Shown: positions 9,277-18,148, counted from the stretch's first letter. The stretch: 64,000 nucleotides of DNA from Candidatus Nitrososphaera evergladensis SR1 (GCF_000730285.1 NZ_CP007174.1:1674001-1738000), one strand, 5' to 3'. The notes: generated by a model from the sequence alone, not told the origin. Made by a program: numbers and translations.

Positions 9277-9306
9277 GGCTCCTCCTGTAGAAAACGCGGT
9301 CTTACC

Positions 9307-9314
9307 TTATATAG
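9307..9314 (+). promoter_or_regulatory. TATA box of the sugar nucleotidyltransferase operon
   Basis: TTATATAG lies 30 nt (centre to A of ATG) before 9341 and only 12 nt before the GTG at 9323. This spacing favours a nearly leaderless message starting at ATG 9341 and argues against the GTG. Confidence 0.6.
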
Positions 9315-9340
9315 TACGGAATGTGACAGAAACGCCGGCT

Positions 9341-10048
9341 ATGAAAGCAGTCATTCTTGCAGGCGGCCTTGGAACGAGGCTCCAGCCGTACACGTTCTTT
9401 ATACCCAAGCCGATGCTCCCACTTGGCAACAAGCCGCTCCTCGAATACACCATAGAGTGGCTAAGAAACGCCGGCGGCATCAAAGAGATCGTGATCTGCG
9501 TCAGCTACCTCCATCGGACAATCGAGGATTACTTTGAGGACGGGAGCAGGTTCAACGTCAACATAGACTATGCCCGCGCAGAGAGACCCCTTGCAACAGC
9601 GGGGCAGCTGAAAACCGCGGAAAAGATGCTTGCCGACGACACGTTTGTCTGCGTCTATGGCGACTCGGTATACGAGTTCAACCTGCGCAAGATGCTTAAA
9701 ATGCACAAGGAAAGCAACGCGTTTATTTCGATGGCGCTCATGCACTACTCGACAAAGCTAAAGTACGGCTTTATCGACGTCGAGGGAAACGACATAACCG
9801 GCTGGCGCGAAAAGCCCGAGATAAGCGGCCTCATCAACATAGGATGCTACGTCATGGAACCGAGCTTTCTAAAGGCGATACCAAAGGCGGGCGCGTTTGG
9901 CATGGACGACGCTGTCAGAAACGCCCTTGCGCAGAAAAAGAAGGTCAAGGCTTTTGAGGTAGACGGCTCGGGGTTCATTGACATTGGCGACAAGAAATCG
10001 TACCTTGACGCGTACAAGCAGTTTGCAAGCAGGCTGGGCAAGATATAA
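9341..10048 (+). CDS. Sugar-phosphate nucleotidyltransferase (NTP_transferase family)
   Basis: MKAVILAGGLGTRLQPYT is the nucleotide-binding signature of enzymes that make NDP-sugars from sugar 1-phosphates; KPMLPLGNKPLLEY follows, then YGDSVYEFNL with the metal-binding Asp, GWREKPE and INIGCYVMEP. At 235 residues it has only the catalytic domain, with no C-terminal beta-helix. Glucose-1-P thymidylyl/uridylyl and mannose-1-P guanylyltransferase are both possible. A GTG at 9323 is in frame, but the TATA spacing favours 9341. The next gene, 3 nt downstream, encodes a beta-helix acyltransferase-like protein, so the two may act in one pathway. Confidence 0.9.
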   Translation: MKAVILAGGLGTRLQPYTFFIPKPMLPLGNKPLLEYTIEWLRNAGGIKEIVICVSYLHRTIEDYFEDGSRFNVNIDYARAERPLATAGQLKTAEKMLADDTFVCVYGDSVYEFNLRKMLKMHKESNAFISMALMHYSTKLKYGFIDVEGNDITGWREKPEISGLINIGCYVMEPSFLKAIPKAGAFGMDDAVRNALAQKKKVKAFEVDGSGFIDIGDKKSYLDAYKQFASRLGKI

Positions 10049-10051
10049 GAC

Positions 10052-11311
10052 ATGCCATCGATTGCGCTCTTTGAAGACCACCATTGGCGCAACTTTTCGC
10101 CGCTTACGCTCACGAAGGCGACCTTTGACCTCAAGGTGGGCGCCAGGACGTTTTTTGAAGAGTGCACCTATGCAGGCAACGCGCCTGACGCGCTGCTCGT
10201 GCGCAGGCACCTTGAAAAAGTCACGGCCGAACGACACGACGGCTGCAAGGTCAATGACCCTGGCGCCTTTGATGCCGACACCATCTTTGTAAACGGGCTT
10301 CTCCACCCGGCAACACTTGACCTGCCACGTCTGTCAAGGGTAAGCCACACTTTTGCCATAACTTCTGCAAACAGGCTTTTGGTGGCGCGCCTGTCAAAAA
10401 AATCTGCAGAGTACCTGCAAAAATGCGTCGAGGCCGGCAAGCCCGCCAGCATCAAGGCACTTGCGGTTGAAAAATCCACGGACACGCAGAGCGCAGAAGG
10501 GTTGCTGTCAGAGCCGTGGGACCTGACAAGGTTGCTTGAAAACGCGCTTGCCATGCAAACGGTGGCAGCAGAGCAACAGCAGTCAAGCGAAACAATGCAG
10601 GGCATAAAAGTACTCGGGCAAAACGCGGTGGTGACAGAAGGTGCCGCAATAGAAGAAGGCACGGTTCTTGACGCAAGGAACGGCGGCATCTACATCGGCC
10701 CGGGCGCGTACATTTCCCAGAGCAGAATAGTGGGCCCGGCGTACATCGGCTCGCAGACGCAGGTAAAGCAGTTTTCAATAATAGAGAAAAGCTACGTCGG
10801 GAGGAACTGCCGCGTCGCCGGCGAGATAGAGCATTCCATAGTTTCCGATTATACTAACAAGGCCCACGACGGGTTTTTGGGCCATTCGTACGTCGGCGAA
10901 TGGGTCAACCTCGGCGCCATGACTACCACGTCAGACCTAAAGATGACGTATGGCAACATACGGATTGAAGGTCGCAATACTGGCCTTGACAAGCTGGGCT
11001 CGTTCTTTGCGGACATGAGCAAGACGTCCATCGGCACCCTCATTTACAGTGGCCGCAGGATCGGAGTGTCATCGCACCTGCATGGCCTTGTTTCAGGCGA
11101 CGTGCCGTCGTTTACGATATATGGCAAGGGCATCGGCGCAAAAAACGTCGAGCTTGAACTTGCGTCGGCGATAGAAACACAGAGGAAGGTGATGCCAAGG
11201 CGCGGCCAGCAGATGAGCAAGGCGTACGAGCAGATGATAAAAGACGTGTTCCTTTCTACCGCGCAGGAAAGGAAGAAGGCAGGTGTGCGCAGGGCCAAGT
11301 TTGCAATTTAA
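10052..11311 (+). CDS. GlmU-like protein with left-handed beta-helix (putative sugar-nucleotide acetyl-/nucleotidyltransferase)
   Basis: The first 130 residues (MPSIALFEDHHWRNFSPLTL..., RTFFEEC) match the unusual N-terminal domain of the GlmU-like family otherwise common in Bacteroidetes. Residues 190-350 are hexapeptide repeats of a left-handed beta-helix (NAVVTEGAAIEEGTVLDA, IYIGPGAYI, GPAYIGSQTQV), then GHSYVGEWVNLGAMTTTSDLK, typical of the acetyltransferase half. It starts 3 nt after the nucleotidyltransferase and is cotranscribed. I infer a role in making an N-acetylated or activated amino sugar for the cell surface; the exact reaction is not provable from sequence. Confidence 0.85.
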   Translation: MPSIALFEDHHWRNFSPLTLTKATFDLKVGARTFFEECTYAGNAPDALLVRRHLEKVTAERHDGCKVNDPGAFDADTIFVNGLLHPATLDLPRLSRVSHTFAITSANRLLVARLSKKSAEYLQKCVEAGKPASIKALAVEKSTDTQSAEGLLSEPWDLTRLLENALAMQTVAAEQQQSSETMQGIKVLGQNAVVTEGAAIEEGTVLDARNGGIYIGPGAYISQSRIVGPAYIGSQTQVKQFSIIEKSYVGRNCRVAGEIEHSIVSDYTNKAHDGFLGHSYVGEWVNLGAMTTTSDLKMTYGNIRIEGRNTGLDKLGSFFADMSKTSIGTLIYSGRRIGVSSHLHGLVSGDVPSFTIYGKGIGAKNVELELASAIETQRKVMPRRGQQMSKAYEQMIKDVFLSTAQERKKAGVRRAKFAI

Positions 11312-11433
11312 TCTATCGGATCAGTGTTAAATGACTGGAGACGTGTTTTCATTTTCTATGTCTGACCATAATACCGCCATTAAAAACTAGAGCTAGAAGG
11401 ACTATATGTGAGAAACACCATATGAAATATCAC

Positions 11434-11826
11434 ATGAGCAACCAGGAATCAATTCGAACTAGACGGATCGTGGCTGGGGCTCTAATAGGATTGACGGCTA
11501 TTGTAGTAGCAGTATCGATAGCGGCTCCTTTCTTTGCTGCCCGGCAGTCGGGCGCTTTCTATTCCTATTATTATTATCCTTATCATCATCCATTCTTCTT
11601 CCCGTTCCATTTCGGTTGGTTTGGCGGAATAGGCATCCTGCTTCCGATTCTTGTGATCCTTCTGATCGCAGGGTGGCTGCTCTGGCCTTCGAGAAGGTAC
11701 CAGTCAGAAGATCTACGTCAACACAGTGACAATGCCGCATCTATCCTCAGAGAAAGATACGCCAAGGGCGAGATCACAAGAGAGCAGTTCGAAAGCATGA
11801 TGCGGGATCTGAAGCAGGCAAGCTGA
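11434..11826 (+). CDS. Membrane protein with C-terminal SHOCT domain
   Basis: About 130 residues: a first membrane helix (IVAGALIGLTAIVVAVSIAA), an external aromatic/His-rich loop (YSYYYYPYHHPFFFPFHFGWF), a second helix (GILLPILVILLIAGWLLW) and a cytosolic SHOCT motif at the end (ILRERYAKGEITREQFESM). SHOCT is a short two-helix oligomerisation motif of unknown role. A TATA-like ACTATATG at 11401 lies 30 nt before ATG 11434 and only 17 nt before the upstream ATG 11422, so the later start is preferred. The His/Tyr-rich loop might bind metal; that is a guess. Confidence 0.8.
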   Translation: MSNQESIRTRRIVAGALIGLTAIVVAVSIAAPFFAARQSGAFYSYYYYPYHHPFFFPFHFGWFGGIGILLPILVILLIAGWLLWPSRRYQSEDLRQHSDNAASILRERYAKGEITREQFESMMRDLKQAS

Positions 11827-11971
11827 TATTATCTTTGCAAGCAGCAGGGCGACGTTGTCGTCCACACGCGCTGTTACTATTGGGTTGAACATCAGCAAGA
11901 ACATAACACACTTCCAGAACTTGATTAACATTGGTAAGTGAAGATTAAATTCTCAGAATGCAGAGGTTTCC

Positions 11972-12685
11972 ATGTCAGGGCGAGACGCAGTGAACGGGAA
12001 GAACTTCCGGACTGGCATTGTCCGTCTGGCATACGGCAGCATGGTAATCGTCCTTTTTTTTGCAATGGCCATTGCCCCGCCACAGGCTTCTGCCATCAAA
12101 CTCCATTCCATAGTAACAATCAAGCCTACGTTTACCATTGCGGCATACCAGCCACGAGGATTTTATGACTATTACCGCAATACGTGCAGCACACGATGCC
12201 TGACAGTGCGATTAAGACCTGCGCAATACACCAGCGATATGGACTATGCAGGAAGCAGTAATGCCCTCAAGAAAATAGAGTCGCTGGGAATAAGCGACGT
12301 TGTTACTGACGAGCAGGTAACCAAAAACCCCTCCATCCTGGCAAGCTACGAGAAGGTGATAGTGCTTCACAATGAATACGTCACCCAGGCAGAGTTTGAT
12401 GCCATAACCCGCCATCCAGACGTCCTTTACCTGTACCCAAACGCGCTATATGCGCTTGTTTCGTACAATCCTGTCTCCAACACGATAACTCTGCAAAAGG
12501 GTCATGGCTACAAGGGCGTCAACGATGCTTTCAACTGGCCACCCTCGAGGAGCACCAAAGACGAGTACAACACCAGCTGCAAGAACTGGCAGTTTGAAAA
12601 GGCAAGCAATGGCTCAGTCCTGGATTGCTATCCCGAGTTTGATATACTGCACGATGCGAAATTGATGTCGTTAGTTGCGGGTTGA
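11972..12685 (+). CDS. Exported protein of 237 residues, unknown function
   Basis: Residues 13-42 form a signal peptide (hydrophobic MVIVLFFAMAIA, then PPQASA before the mature part). The mature region has a Cys pair (RNTCSTRCLTVRL), another Cys pair near the end (TSCKNWQFE...LDCYPEF) and a conserved-looking core (SYEKVIVLHNEYVTQAEFDAI, HPDVLYLYPNALYA). It stands alone between convergent and divergent neighbours. I recall similar proteins in ammonia-oxidising archaea but know of no function; a surface protein stabilised by disulfides is a fair reading. Confidence 0.8.
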   Translation: MSGRDAVNGKNFRTGIVRLAYGSMVIVLFFAMAIAPPQASAIKLHSIVTIKPTFTIAAYQPRGFYDYYRNTCSTRCLTVRLRPAQYTSDMDYAGSSNALKKIESLGISDVVTDEQVTKNPSILASYEKVIVLHNEYVTQAEFDAITRHPDVLYLYPNALYALVSYNPVSNTITLQKGHGYKGVNDAFNWPPSRSTKDEYNTSCKNWQFEKASNGSVLDCYPEFDILHDAKLMSLVAG

Positions 12686-12776
12686 GACCACCAGTTTATC
12701 AGCCTAATTCTTTAAAGCAAGCAGATGCTCCACTGGAAGCACGCCCCCTCCTCCCTATGCGCGCTGGCAAATAGTA

Positions 12777-14246
12777 TCACATATAGCTGATGCTCTGCTT
12801 TTCCTTCCACAGCCCAAGGCGCTGGTGGAGCCACGGGTAAAAGTTGGCGTCGCCATTTTCAAACTCTTTTTTGATTATCCGGATTATCTTTTTTGACACC
12901 TGCCCCGGCCTGCCGTAGATCTGTTTTTTCTTTCCAAGCCGCATGCCAAGGCCCTCGCCCTTTTCATGAGCCTCCTTTGCCATCAGCGACAGCCACGCAC
13001 GGTTGAGCGGAGGCACCAAGATGTTGCTCTTGGCGTCAAAAACAGTCTCCGGCCTGTCCGTGTTCAGCCTGACGGTAAGCGACGTCACCTTTGGGAAATA
13101 AAGCAGTTCTTCCTGCATCGAGCCCGAGTCTGTCATCTCAGCCCAGCAGCGGCCGCTGTCAAGGAATTCTATTACGTGCGCGTACTCTTTCCACAAGGGT
13201 GTCATCAGGAACCTGTCCTTGTGATCCTCTGCAAGGTCCTGCAGTTTCTTTTCAAGGCCGTACTGCTTTAGCGCAGAAACCGTCGCGTTCAGCATCACCA
13301 AGACTATTTTGTTGTCCGTGCGCTCGATAATGTCTACAAGCCCGCCGATTATTGATGTAAAGCGTCGCTCTGTCAGGTTCTCCCGCCTGTGTATGTCCAT
13401 CCTTATCCACTCGCCCTTTTCCAGCTGCGGGTACGCGTCAAAGATGCTCTGGCTTGGGCGTTCCCTGCGCTTTTGGTGTATCGCATCAACCACAGAGTTT
13501 CCCACCACGTGCACAAACTCTTCCGGGTATCCTTCCCTGACTAGGTGGTCCTTGTTGAGCTGCGTTGGCGCAAAAAAGAACTGCGTGCCGGCGGAGCATA
13601 TCCACGTGTCTATCTGCTCTGGAAAAGGCTCTTCCCTTGCAAGGAACCACCTTCTGCCATCAAACTGGCTGTGGACAAGGTCGCGCACCGTCTTTTTTGT
13701 CGGCTCTTTTGCCGGCGAGAGGTGCTTCATCATCTCCGGCCCCATGGAGCGCAGGCCGGCCTCGTTCTGACCCACCTTCTGGCCCATGCCAAACACCCAC
13801 GCAAGCGGCGCGATGCCTGCAACGAGCGTGTCGCCGTGCACTATTGGAAGCATCGACTCGTTGTGGCGAAAGTTCTTGCGGCAGTACCGGCCAAAGTAGC
13901 CAAATTTCAGTATCAGTTCGCTTGCCTTTTCCATCAGGTCGCCCCGTATCTGCAGATTGCACCCTACAAAGTCGTTAAGGCTAAACTCGTGCATCCCAAA
14001 GCCGAGCACGTCGTCAAAGTGCTGGCCCGTGTTTATCACAAAGGACGGCACGTTTTCCTTCGCCGCCTCCACCATCAGGGGAGCCTGCTTGTAAAAGTCT
14101 GGCTTTGTCCCAGTCACGACGGCAAGTATCGGGCTCCTCTGCTTTTTTGCGTGCTCAAACACTGATGACAAACTTCCAGAGATTTTTATCGGGAGCATGT
14201 CCCGCGATACGTCAAGCTCTGTGTCTTCTTTTGTCTTGTTGTTCAA
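12777..14246 (-). CDS. UDP-N-acetylglucosamine 2-epimerase family protein (WecB-like)
   Basis: A 489-residue GT-B-fold protein. Family signatures: VVTGTKPDFYKQAPLM (normally GTRPE), NTGQHFDD, HGDTLV, GQNEAGLRS, VVGNSVVDAI, RMDIHRREN and MTDSGSMQEE, the last binding the UDP moiety. WecB converts UDP-GlcNAc to UDP-ManNAc for surface glycans. The protein is about 100 residues longer than bacterial WecB and has Lys-Pro in place of Arg-Pro in the first motif, so the substrate may differ. Its start overlaps the end of the upstream membrane-protein gene by 4 nt, meaning they are translated together. Confidence 0.88.
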   Translation of the reverse strand: MNNKTKEDTELDVSRDMLPIKISGSLSSVFEHAKKQRSPILAVVTGTKPDFYKQAPLMVEAAKENVPSFVINTGQHFDDVLGFGMHEFSLNDFVGCNLQIRGDLMEKASELILKFGYFGRYCRKNFRHNESMLPIVHGDTLVAGIAPLAWVFGMGQKVGQNEAGLRSMGPEMMKHLSPAKEPTKKTVRDLVHSQFDGRRWFLAREEPFPEQIDTWICSAGTQFFFAPTQLNKDHLVREGYPEEFVHVVGNSVVDAIHQKRRERPSQSIFDAYPQLEKGEWIRMDIHRRENLTERRFTSIIGGLVDIIERTDNKIVLVMLNATVSALKQYGLEKKLQDLAEDHKDRFLMTPLWKEYAHVIEFLDSGRCWAEMTDSGSMQEELLYFPKVTSLTVRLNTDRPETVFDAKSNILVPPLNRAWLSLMAKEAHEKGEGLGMRLGKKKQIYGRPGQVSKKIIRIIKKEFENGDANFYPWLHQRLGLWKEKQSISYM

Positions 14247-14689
14247 CGGAGATCATCCAGGTTGCCGGCGTACCTGCTCCTCTTTGACGTGACTGCCAGA
14301 TAACCTCCCAGTCCGGCCACGCCTGCGCCGGCGGCCGCAAACACGTACGGCACAATGCCGACTCCGCCCTGCACGTACTGCGGATGGATCTGCGGGAGCA
14401 TTCCCAGCGCGGCGACCATGCCGGCCGTCATTATTGCGCCAGAGGCTACCAGCAGCAGGCCCGCAGGCTTGTTGCCTGTCGTCCGGGACATCACAAACAC
14501 GACGCCGGCAAGAACAATCCCGGGCGCGGCCGATATGGCGACCTCCTGTACGAGCAACCCCGCAGGGTCTATGATGCGGCTTGGGTTTTCCCCCTGGCTG
14601 ATAAGAAAGTTGTAAAACGAGAGGATAAGCGCCACAAACATTGCTGACAGCGCGATGGAGCCGACGGAAATCCAAGTCTCCAGCTTCAT
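14243..14689 (-). CDS. Four-helix membrane protein of 148 residues
   Basis: Hydrophobic segments lie at about residues 8-30, 48-67, 75-97 and 109-130, with short loops and a basic C-terminal tail (SKRSRYAGNLDDLR). There are no catalytic-looking residues. The gene overlaps the WecB-like epimerase start by 4 nt (ATG inside the stop region), a strong sign of coupling and a shared role at the membrane, possibly anchoring a glycan-synthesis step. The family is not recognised. Confidence 0.78.
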   Translation of the reverse strand: MKLETWISVGSIALSAMFVALILSFYNFLISQGENPSRIIDPAGLLVQEVAISAAPGIVLAGVVFVMSRTTGNKPAGLLLVASGAIMTAGMVAALGMLPQIHPQYVQGGVGIVPYVFAAAGAGVAGLGGYLAVTSKRSRYAGNLDDLR

Positions 14690-14748
14690 ATACGGCGGTT
14701 TATTTTCAGAGGTTGGTAATTAAATGATTGGTTTTTTATTTCGCCAAA

Positions 14749-15810
14749 CTAGGTGATGCCGACGAGGCCGGCAAGCTCTTTTCGGCACGCAGAGCCGAGG
14801 ATCTCGGCTGCTTTTTCCGGCTTGACGTTGTTGACATAGACGCCAAAGCCCCGCTCAAGACCCGACCACGTCGTTAGCTGCGGGTAGACTTCAATGTGCC
14901 AGTGGATCTGGCGGCTGTTCTTTTTCTCTGGCGACAGGTGGAAGACCATGTTAAACGGCGCGTCCTTTAGCGCCTTTGACATGCCGCCGAGGGTTGCGCG
15001 CATCATCAGCGCAAGGTCGTTTATCTCCTTCTGCGTTATCTTTGAAAATGACGTGATGTGCCTCTTTGGGTATATCCAGAACTCGTACGGGTACGTCGGC
15101 GCCCAGGGGCAGAAGGCAAGAAAGCTGTCCGTGGCAAGCACCTGGCGGGGCCCGCTGGACTCGACGGATATCATGTTGCACGCAGGGCAGCTGCCATTTT
15201 CGTTCATGAACCTGTGCGAGCCTTCGGCTTCAAGCTCTATTGCAGGTGGAATAGAGGAAAAGGTGACGATGTTCAGGTGGGGGTGAGGCGACTGCGCGCC
15301 AGCGCCGGCCCCGCTGTTGACGTATATCGAGACGTACGTCACGCTTTTTTGCGTGTACAGCCACCTGACGCGGTCCTGGATGACGACAAGGACGTTGCCC
15401 CACTGCTCGACTGACATCTGGGGCAGGCTCTGCTTGTGGTCAGGCGTCGCGACTACGACCTGGTGGTAGCCGTAGGCCGGCTCGCTGTACAGGGGCTTGT
15501 CGCTATAGCTGGCGGCCGCTGTCGTCGTGACGACAGGGTTCTTGCTTTCAAACACCCTGACCGACCAGTCGTCGATTATGCTGTCCTCGCTGTCTGACAG
15601 GCGCTGCAGCATGCCATCCTTTACGACAAGCGCAAGGAGCGCCGGCGAGGTCATTGACTCGTTGCCGGGGCAATAGGGGCACTTGTCGTCGTCATCAACA
15701 CCATCACGCTTTTCATCTCCTCCCCGTTCTGCGGCAGAAGTAGAAGAAGAAGTGTTATTAGGAACAAGGACAAACCTGTCCAGAACATAGTCTTTGCGCA
15801 GCTCCCTCAT
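14749..15810 (-). CDS. galT: Galactose-1-phosphate uridylyltransferase (GalT family)
   Basis: GalT exchanges UMP between UDP-glucose and galactose 1-phosphate. The HIT-like fold is seen: CPYCPGNE zinc site near residue 45, then the active-site SPHPHLNIVTF motif, a second zinc-type pair CPACN, FCPWAPTYPYEFWIYPKRH and the C-terminal IHWHIEVYPQ. The ATG at 15810 (MRELRKDYVLDRFVLV) matches known N-termini better than the ATG at 15834. A minus-strand TTTAATTAAAAG at about 15837-15848 is a suitable TATA region for near-leaderless transcription. A Ser/Asp-rich insert at residues 20-45 is unusual. Nearby sugar-nucleotide genes suggest a glycan-precursor role. Confidence 0.9.
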   Translation of the reverse strand: MRELRKDYVLDRFVLVPNNTSSSTSAAERGGDEKRDGVDDDDKCPYCPGNESMTSPALLALVVKDGMLQRLSDSEDSIIDDWSVRVFESKNPVVTTTAAASYSDKPLYSEPAYGYHQVVVATPDHKQSLPQMSVEQWGNVLVVIQDRVRWLYTQKSVTYVSIYVNSGAGAGAQSPHPHLNIVTFSSIPPAIELEAEGSHRFMNENGSCPACNMISVESSGPRQVLATDSFLAFCPWAPTYPYEFWIYPKRHITSFSKITQKEINDLALMMRATLGGMSKALKDAPFNMVFHLSPEKKNSRQIHWHIEVYPQLTTWSGLERGFGVYVNNVKPEKAAEILGSACRKELAGLVGIT

Positions 15811-15857
15811 ATGCCCGGAAAATGCTCCCCACACTTTTAATTAAAGGTTCTGCACCG

Positions 15858-16016
15858 CTAATCTCCCAGCGCGAATTCAAGCGCCTTGGCGCAGCGTGCG
15901 CAGATGTACGTTCCGCGCTGTACTAGCCCGAAATCCTCTGTCCTGTTGCCCGCTTCGTCCACGACTATTTTGCCGCAGAACCGGCATGAAAGCTCCAACA
16001 AGGGATGTGTGCGCAA
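15858..16016 (-). CDS. Zinc-ribbon mini-protein of about 52 residues
   Basis: A minus-strand frame from TTG 16016 to TAG 15858 encodes two CxxC knuckles (SCRFCGKIV and ICARCAKAL) about 28 residues apart, the layout of a zinc ribbon. A stop lies just upstream of the TTG, so the protein cannot be much longer. It is divergent from the gene at 16069. Zinc ribbons of this size are abundant in these archaea and may bind nucleic acid or protein. Confidence 0.6.
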   Translation of the reverse strand: MRTHPLLELSCRFCGKIVVDEAGNRTEDFGLVQRGTYICARCAKALEFALGD

Positions 16017-16068
16017 AACTTGCTAATAACAGCAACGCTTTTTTTCTGCAGTCGCCCGGCAAAAGGCC

Positions 16069-16386
16069 ATGCCACTTGACGCCGACATCAAGAGCATGGT
16101 ACAGGCAGTCATAAAAAGCGACCTGCAGGCGCCCAAGGTCCCAAAGGGCAGGGTGCCAAAACTGAAAAAGGTGTGGAAGTGCGTCAGCGCTTACGATTTT
16201 CTCTACGGCCAGAGGGTGGGCTATTACACCGGCCTTGCCGAGGGCATCATGCTTGAAAGGCACAGGCGCCAGCTGACGCAAGAAGAGCAGGACGAGATAT
16301 TTGCGGCAATCGAGCCGTACACGAAGGATCTGCGCAAGTACTTTGCCTACTACAGACCCGCAAAAAGAGAGAAGAAGAAAAAATAA
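16069..16386 (+). CDS. Conserved small basic protein of 105 residues
   Basis: MPLDADIKSMVQAVIKSD... is Lys/Arg-rich, helical, with a central segment FLYGQRVGYYTGLAEGIML and a C-terminal REKKKK tail. It lies 25 nt upstream of apgM on the same strand and is probably cotranscribed. No known domain is evident; it may be restricted to ammonia-oxidising archaea, which is an impression from memory. Confidence 0.72.
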   Translation: MPLDADIKSMVQAVIKSDLQAPKVPKGRVPKLKKVWKCVSAYDFLYGQRVGYYTGLAEGIMLERHRRQLTQEEQDEIFAAIEPYTKDLRKYFAYYRPAKREKKKK

Positions 16387-16411
16387 ATTGACGCGCCATA
16401 CACCTGACATC

Positions 16412-17704
16412 ATGAGAAAAGACGGTGTTAAAATTGTCTACGTTCTCCTTGATGGCATCGGCGACCTGCCGCACCCGGCGTTAAACGACCTCACGCCGCT
16501 TGAAGCCGCCTACACGCCAAACCTTGACGCCCTTGCAAGGAACGGCGCGATGGGCCGCGTGATAACCGTCGGAAAGGGCATCGCGCCGCAGTCCGACATT
16601 GCCGTCTTTAACATGCTCGGCTACAGTTTCCGCGACGGAGGCTACGTCGGCCGCGGAGTTATCGAGTCGATAGGCTGCAACATTGACTTTCAAGACGGCG
16701 ACCTTGCCCTGCGAGGCAACTTTGCAACCGTCGACGACAAGAACAACAAGATAACCGACAGGCGCGCTGGCAGGGTAATTTCCAAAGAAGAGGCAACGGC
16801 CGTCTGCAAGACCCTTGAAAACAGCATCAAGTTCAGCGACAAGGACGCCTCAATCGCGCTTGTCCCGACCGTCGCCCACCGCGTGGTGATCAGGATACAC
16901 CACAGCAAGATGAAACTATCAGACAAGATAACAAACACGGACCCGGCCTACGACAAGGTCGAGGGCATGGGAGTCGCCAAGGCAACATCCGACGACATTT
17001 ACGTCCAAGAGGCCAAGGCGCAGGACGACAGCAAGGAGGCCAGGATGGCTGCGATGCTTGTAAACGAGTTTACAGAGCAGACAATCAAGATACTGCGCGA
17101 CCACCCTGTCAACGTTGCAAGAAAGGCGGCAGGCAGAAACCCGATGAACTGCATACTTGCCCGCGATTCGGGCAACAGGTTCCCACAAGTCCAGCCCATC
17201 AACAAGAAATACGGCATATCGATTGGCTGCATCGTAGAGATGCCGGTTGAAGTCGGCATCTCCAAGGTACTTGGCATGAAGATGTACGAGGCCGGTTCAC
17301 TTGACGATTACGAGTTAAAGGCAAGAGTAGCAGCAAAGAGCCTGAAGACGGTTGACGCCGTATACGTCCATTTGAAGGGCCCCGACGAGTTTGGCCACGA
17401 CGGCGACGCCAAGGGCAAAAAACGCAACCTCGAAGAAATCGACAAGCGCTTCTTTGGCGTCCTTGCCAAGGAGCTGGCAGGCGTGAAAAACCCTGTAATA
17501 GTGGTGTCCGGCGACCACTCTACTCCCTGCATCAAAAAAGCGCACAGCGATGACCCGGTCCCGCTGCTCGTGTCTGGAAACGGCGTCAGGCAGGATGGTA
17601 GCGCCCGCTTTACAGAAGGCTATGGCAGAAAGGGAAGCCTCGGCCTCCTGATGGGCGCAGATGTCGTCTCGACAGCGCTAAAACTGGCTACTGACAGACA
17701 ATAA
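16412..17704 (+). CDS. apgM: 2,3-bisphosphoglycerate-independent phosphoglycerate mutase, archaeal type
   Basis: ApgM interconverts 3- and 2-phosphoglycerate in glycolysis/gluconeogenesis; it belongs to the alkaline-phosphatase superfamily and needs two metal ions. Signatures: VYVLLDGIGDLPHP with the first metal-binding Asp, PQSDIAVFNMLGY with the catalytic Ser, HLKGPDEFGHDGD and VVSGDHSTPC with metal-binding Asp/His, and the AHSDDPVP ending. At 430 residues it is slightly longer than the usual 400-410. The frame extends back to 16301 but overlaps the previous gene; ATG 16412 or the in-frame TTG 16388 are the sensible starts. Confidence 0.94.
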   Translation: MRKDGVKIVYVLLDGIGDLPHPALNDLTPLEAAYTPNLDALARNGAMGRVITVGKGIAPQSDIAVFNMLGYSFRDGGYVGRGVIESIGCNIDFQDGDLALRGNFATVDDKNNKITDRRAGRVISKEEATAVCKTLENSIKFSDKDASIALVPTVAHRVVIRIHHSKMKLSDKITNTDPAYDKVEGMGVAKATSDDIYVQEAKAQDDSKEARMAAMLVNEFTEQTIKILRDHPVNVARKAAGRNPMNCILARDSGNRFPQVQPINKKYGISIGCIVEMPVEVGISKVLGMKMYEAGSLDDYELKARVAAKSLKTVDAVYVHLKGPDEFGHDGDAKGKKRNLEEIDKRFFGVLAKELAGVKNPVIVVSGDHSTPCIKKAHSDDPVPLLVSGNGVRQDGSARFTEGYGRKGSLGLLMGADVVSTALKLATDRQ

Positions 17705-17754
17705 AATACGCAAATGAATAAAAGGCCAAGGCGGCCAGTCATTTATTGTCACAC

Positions 17755-17934
17755 ATGTTTGGAGAAGGAGGGCTTGCAGCTGCTGCAGCGCTTGCAGTAC
17801 TACCTGCAGGAAGCGTCAAAGACGAGACCACGTTTTTCATACTCATCGGCCTGCTTGCAGCCCTCATTGGAGTCGCACTGTACATGCGCCACAAGAGAAA
17901 CAGCGAGCCCGATTACGATCCTGCTACAGAGTAA
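17755..17934 (+). CDS. Small single-span membrane protein of 59 residues
   Basis: ATG 17755 gives MFGEGGLAAAAALAVL..., an Ala-rich N-terminus, a short polar stretch (GSVKDETT) and a strong membrane helix (FFILIGLLAALIGVALYM) followed by a basic stop-transfer segment (RHKRNSEP) and an acidic end. It follows apgM by 50 nt. Its tail overlaps the convergent zinc-ribbon gene by 11 nt. The function is unknown. Confidence 0.6.
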   Translation: MFGEGGLAAAAALAVLPAGSVKDETTFFILIGLLAALIGVALYMRHKRNSEPDYDPATE

Positions 17935-18148
17935 GGGCAACGCTCATGCCCGATACCATGGTAAGTATCGCACCCACAACGGAGGCGGCCCTCGTAGAGG
18001 GAGGGGCTTCGCTTTCCACGGGATGAGATGTGTGTATTGACTTGTCATTTTCTCGATCGCAGGATGAGCACTTCCACAGCACTGCCTCGTTGCATTCGGG
18101 GCAGAACTCGGCTGCATTCATCTCGCTACCGCAAGCTCGACATAACAT
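17924..18148 (-). CDS. Zinc-ribbon protein with C-terminal membrane anchor, 74 residues
   Basis: Three CxxC knuckles occur at the start: MLCRACGSE, EFCPECNEA and WKCSSCDRE, enough for at least one four-Cys zinc site. A polar linker (residues 35-52) precedes a hydrophobic segment (ASVVGAILTMVSGMSVALTL) ending the protein, so it looks like a tail-anchored zinc ribbon with the metal domain in the cytosol. Its promoter region is separate from tfb upstream. Confidence 0.65.
   Translation of the reverse strand: MLCRACGSEMNAAEFCPECNEAVLWKCSSCDRENDKSIHTSHPVESEAPPSTRAASVVGAILTMVSGMSVALTL

Noticed and set aside
13545-14165. Plus-strand frame of 206 codons
   Set aside because: Antisense to the WecB-like epimerase; no protein-like pattern.
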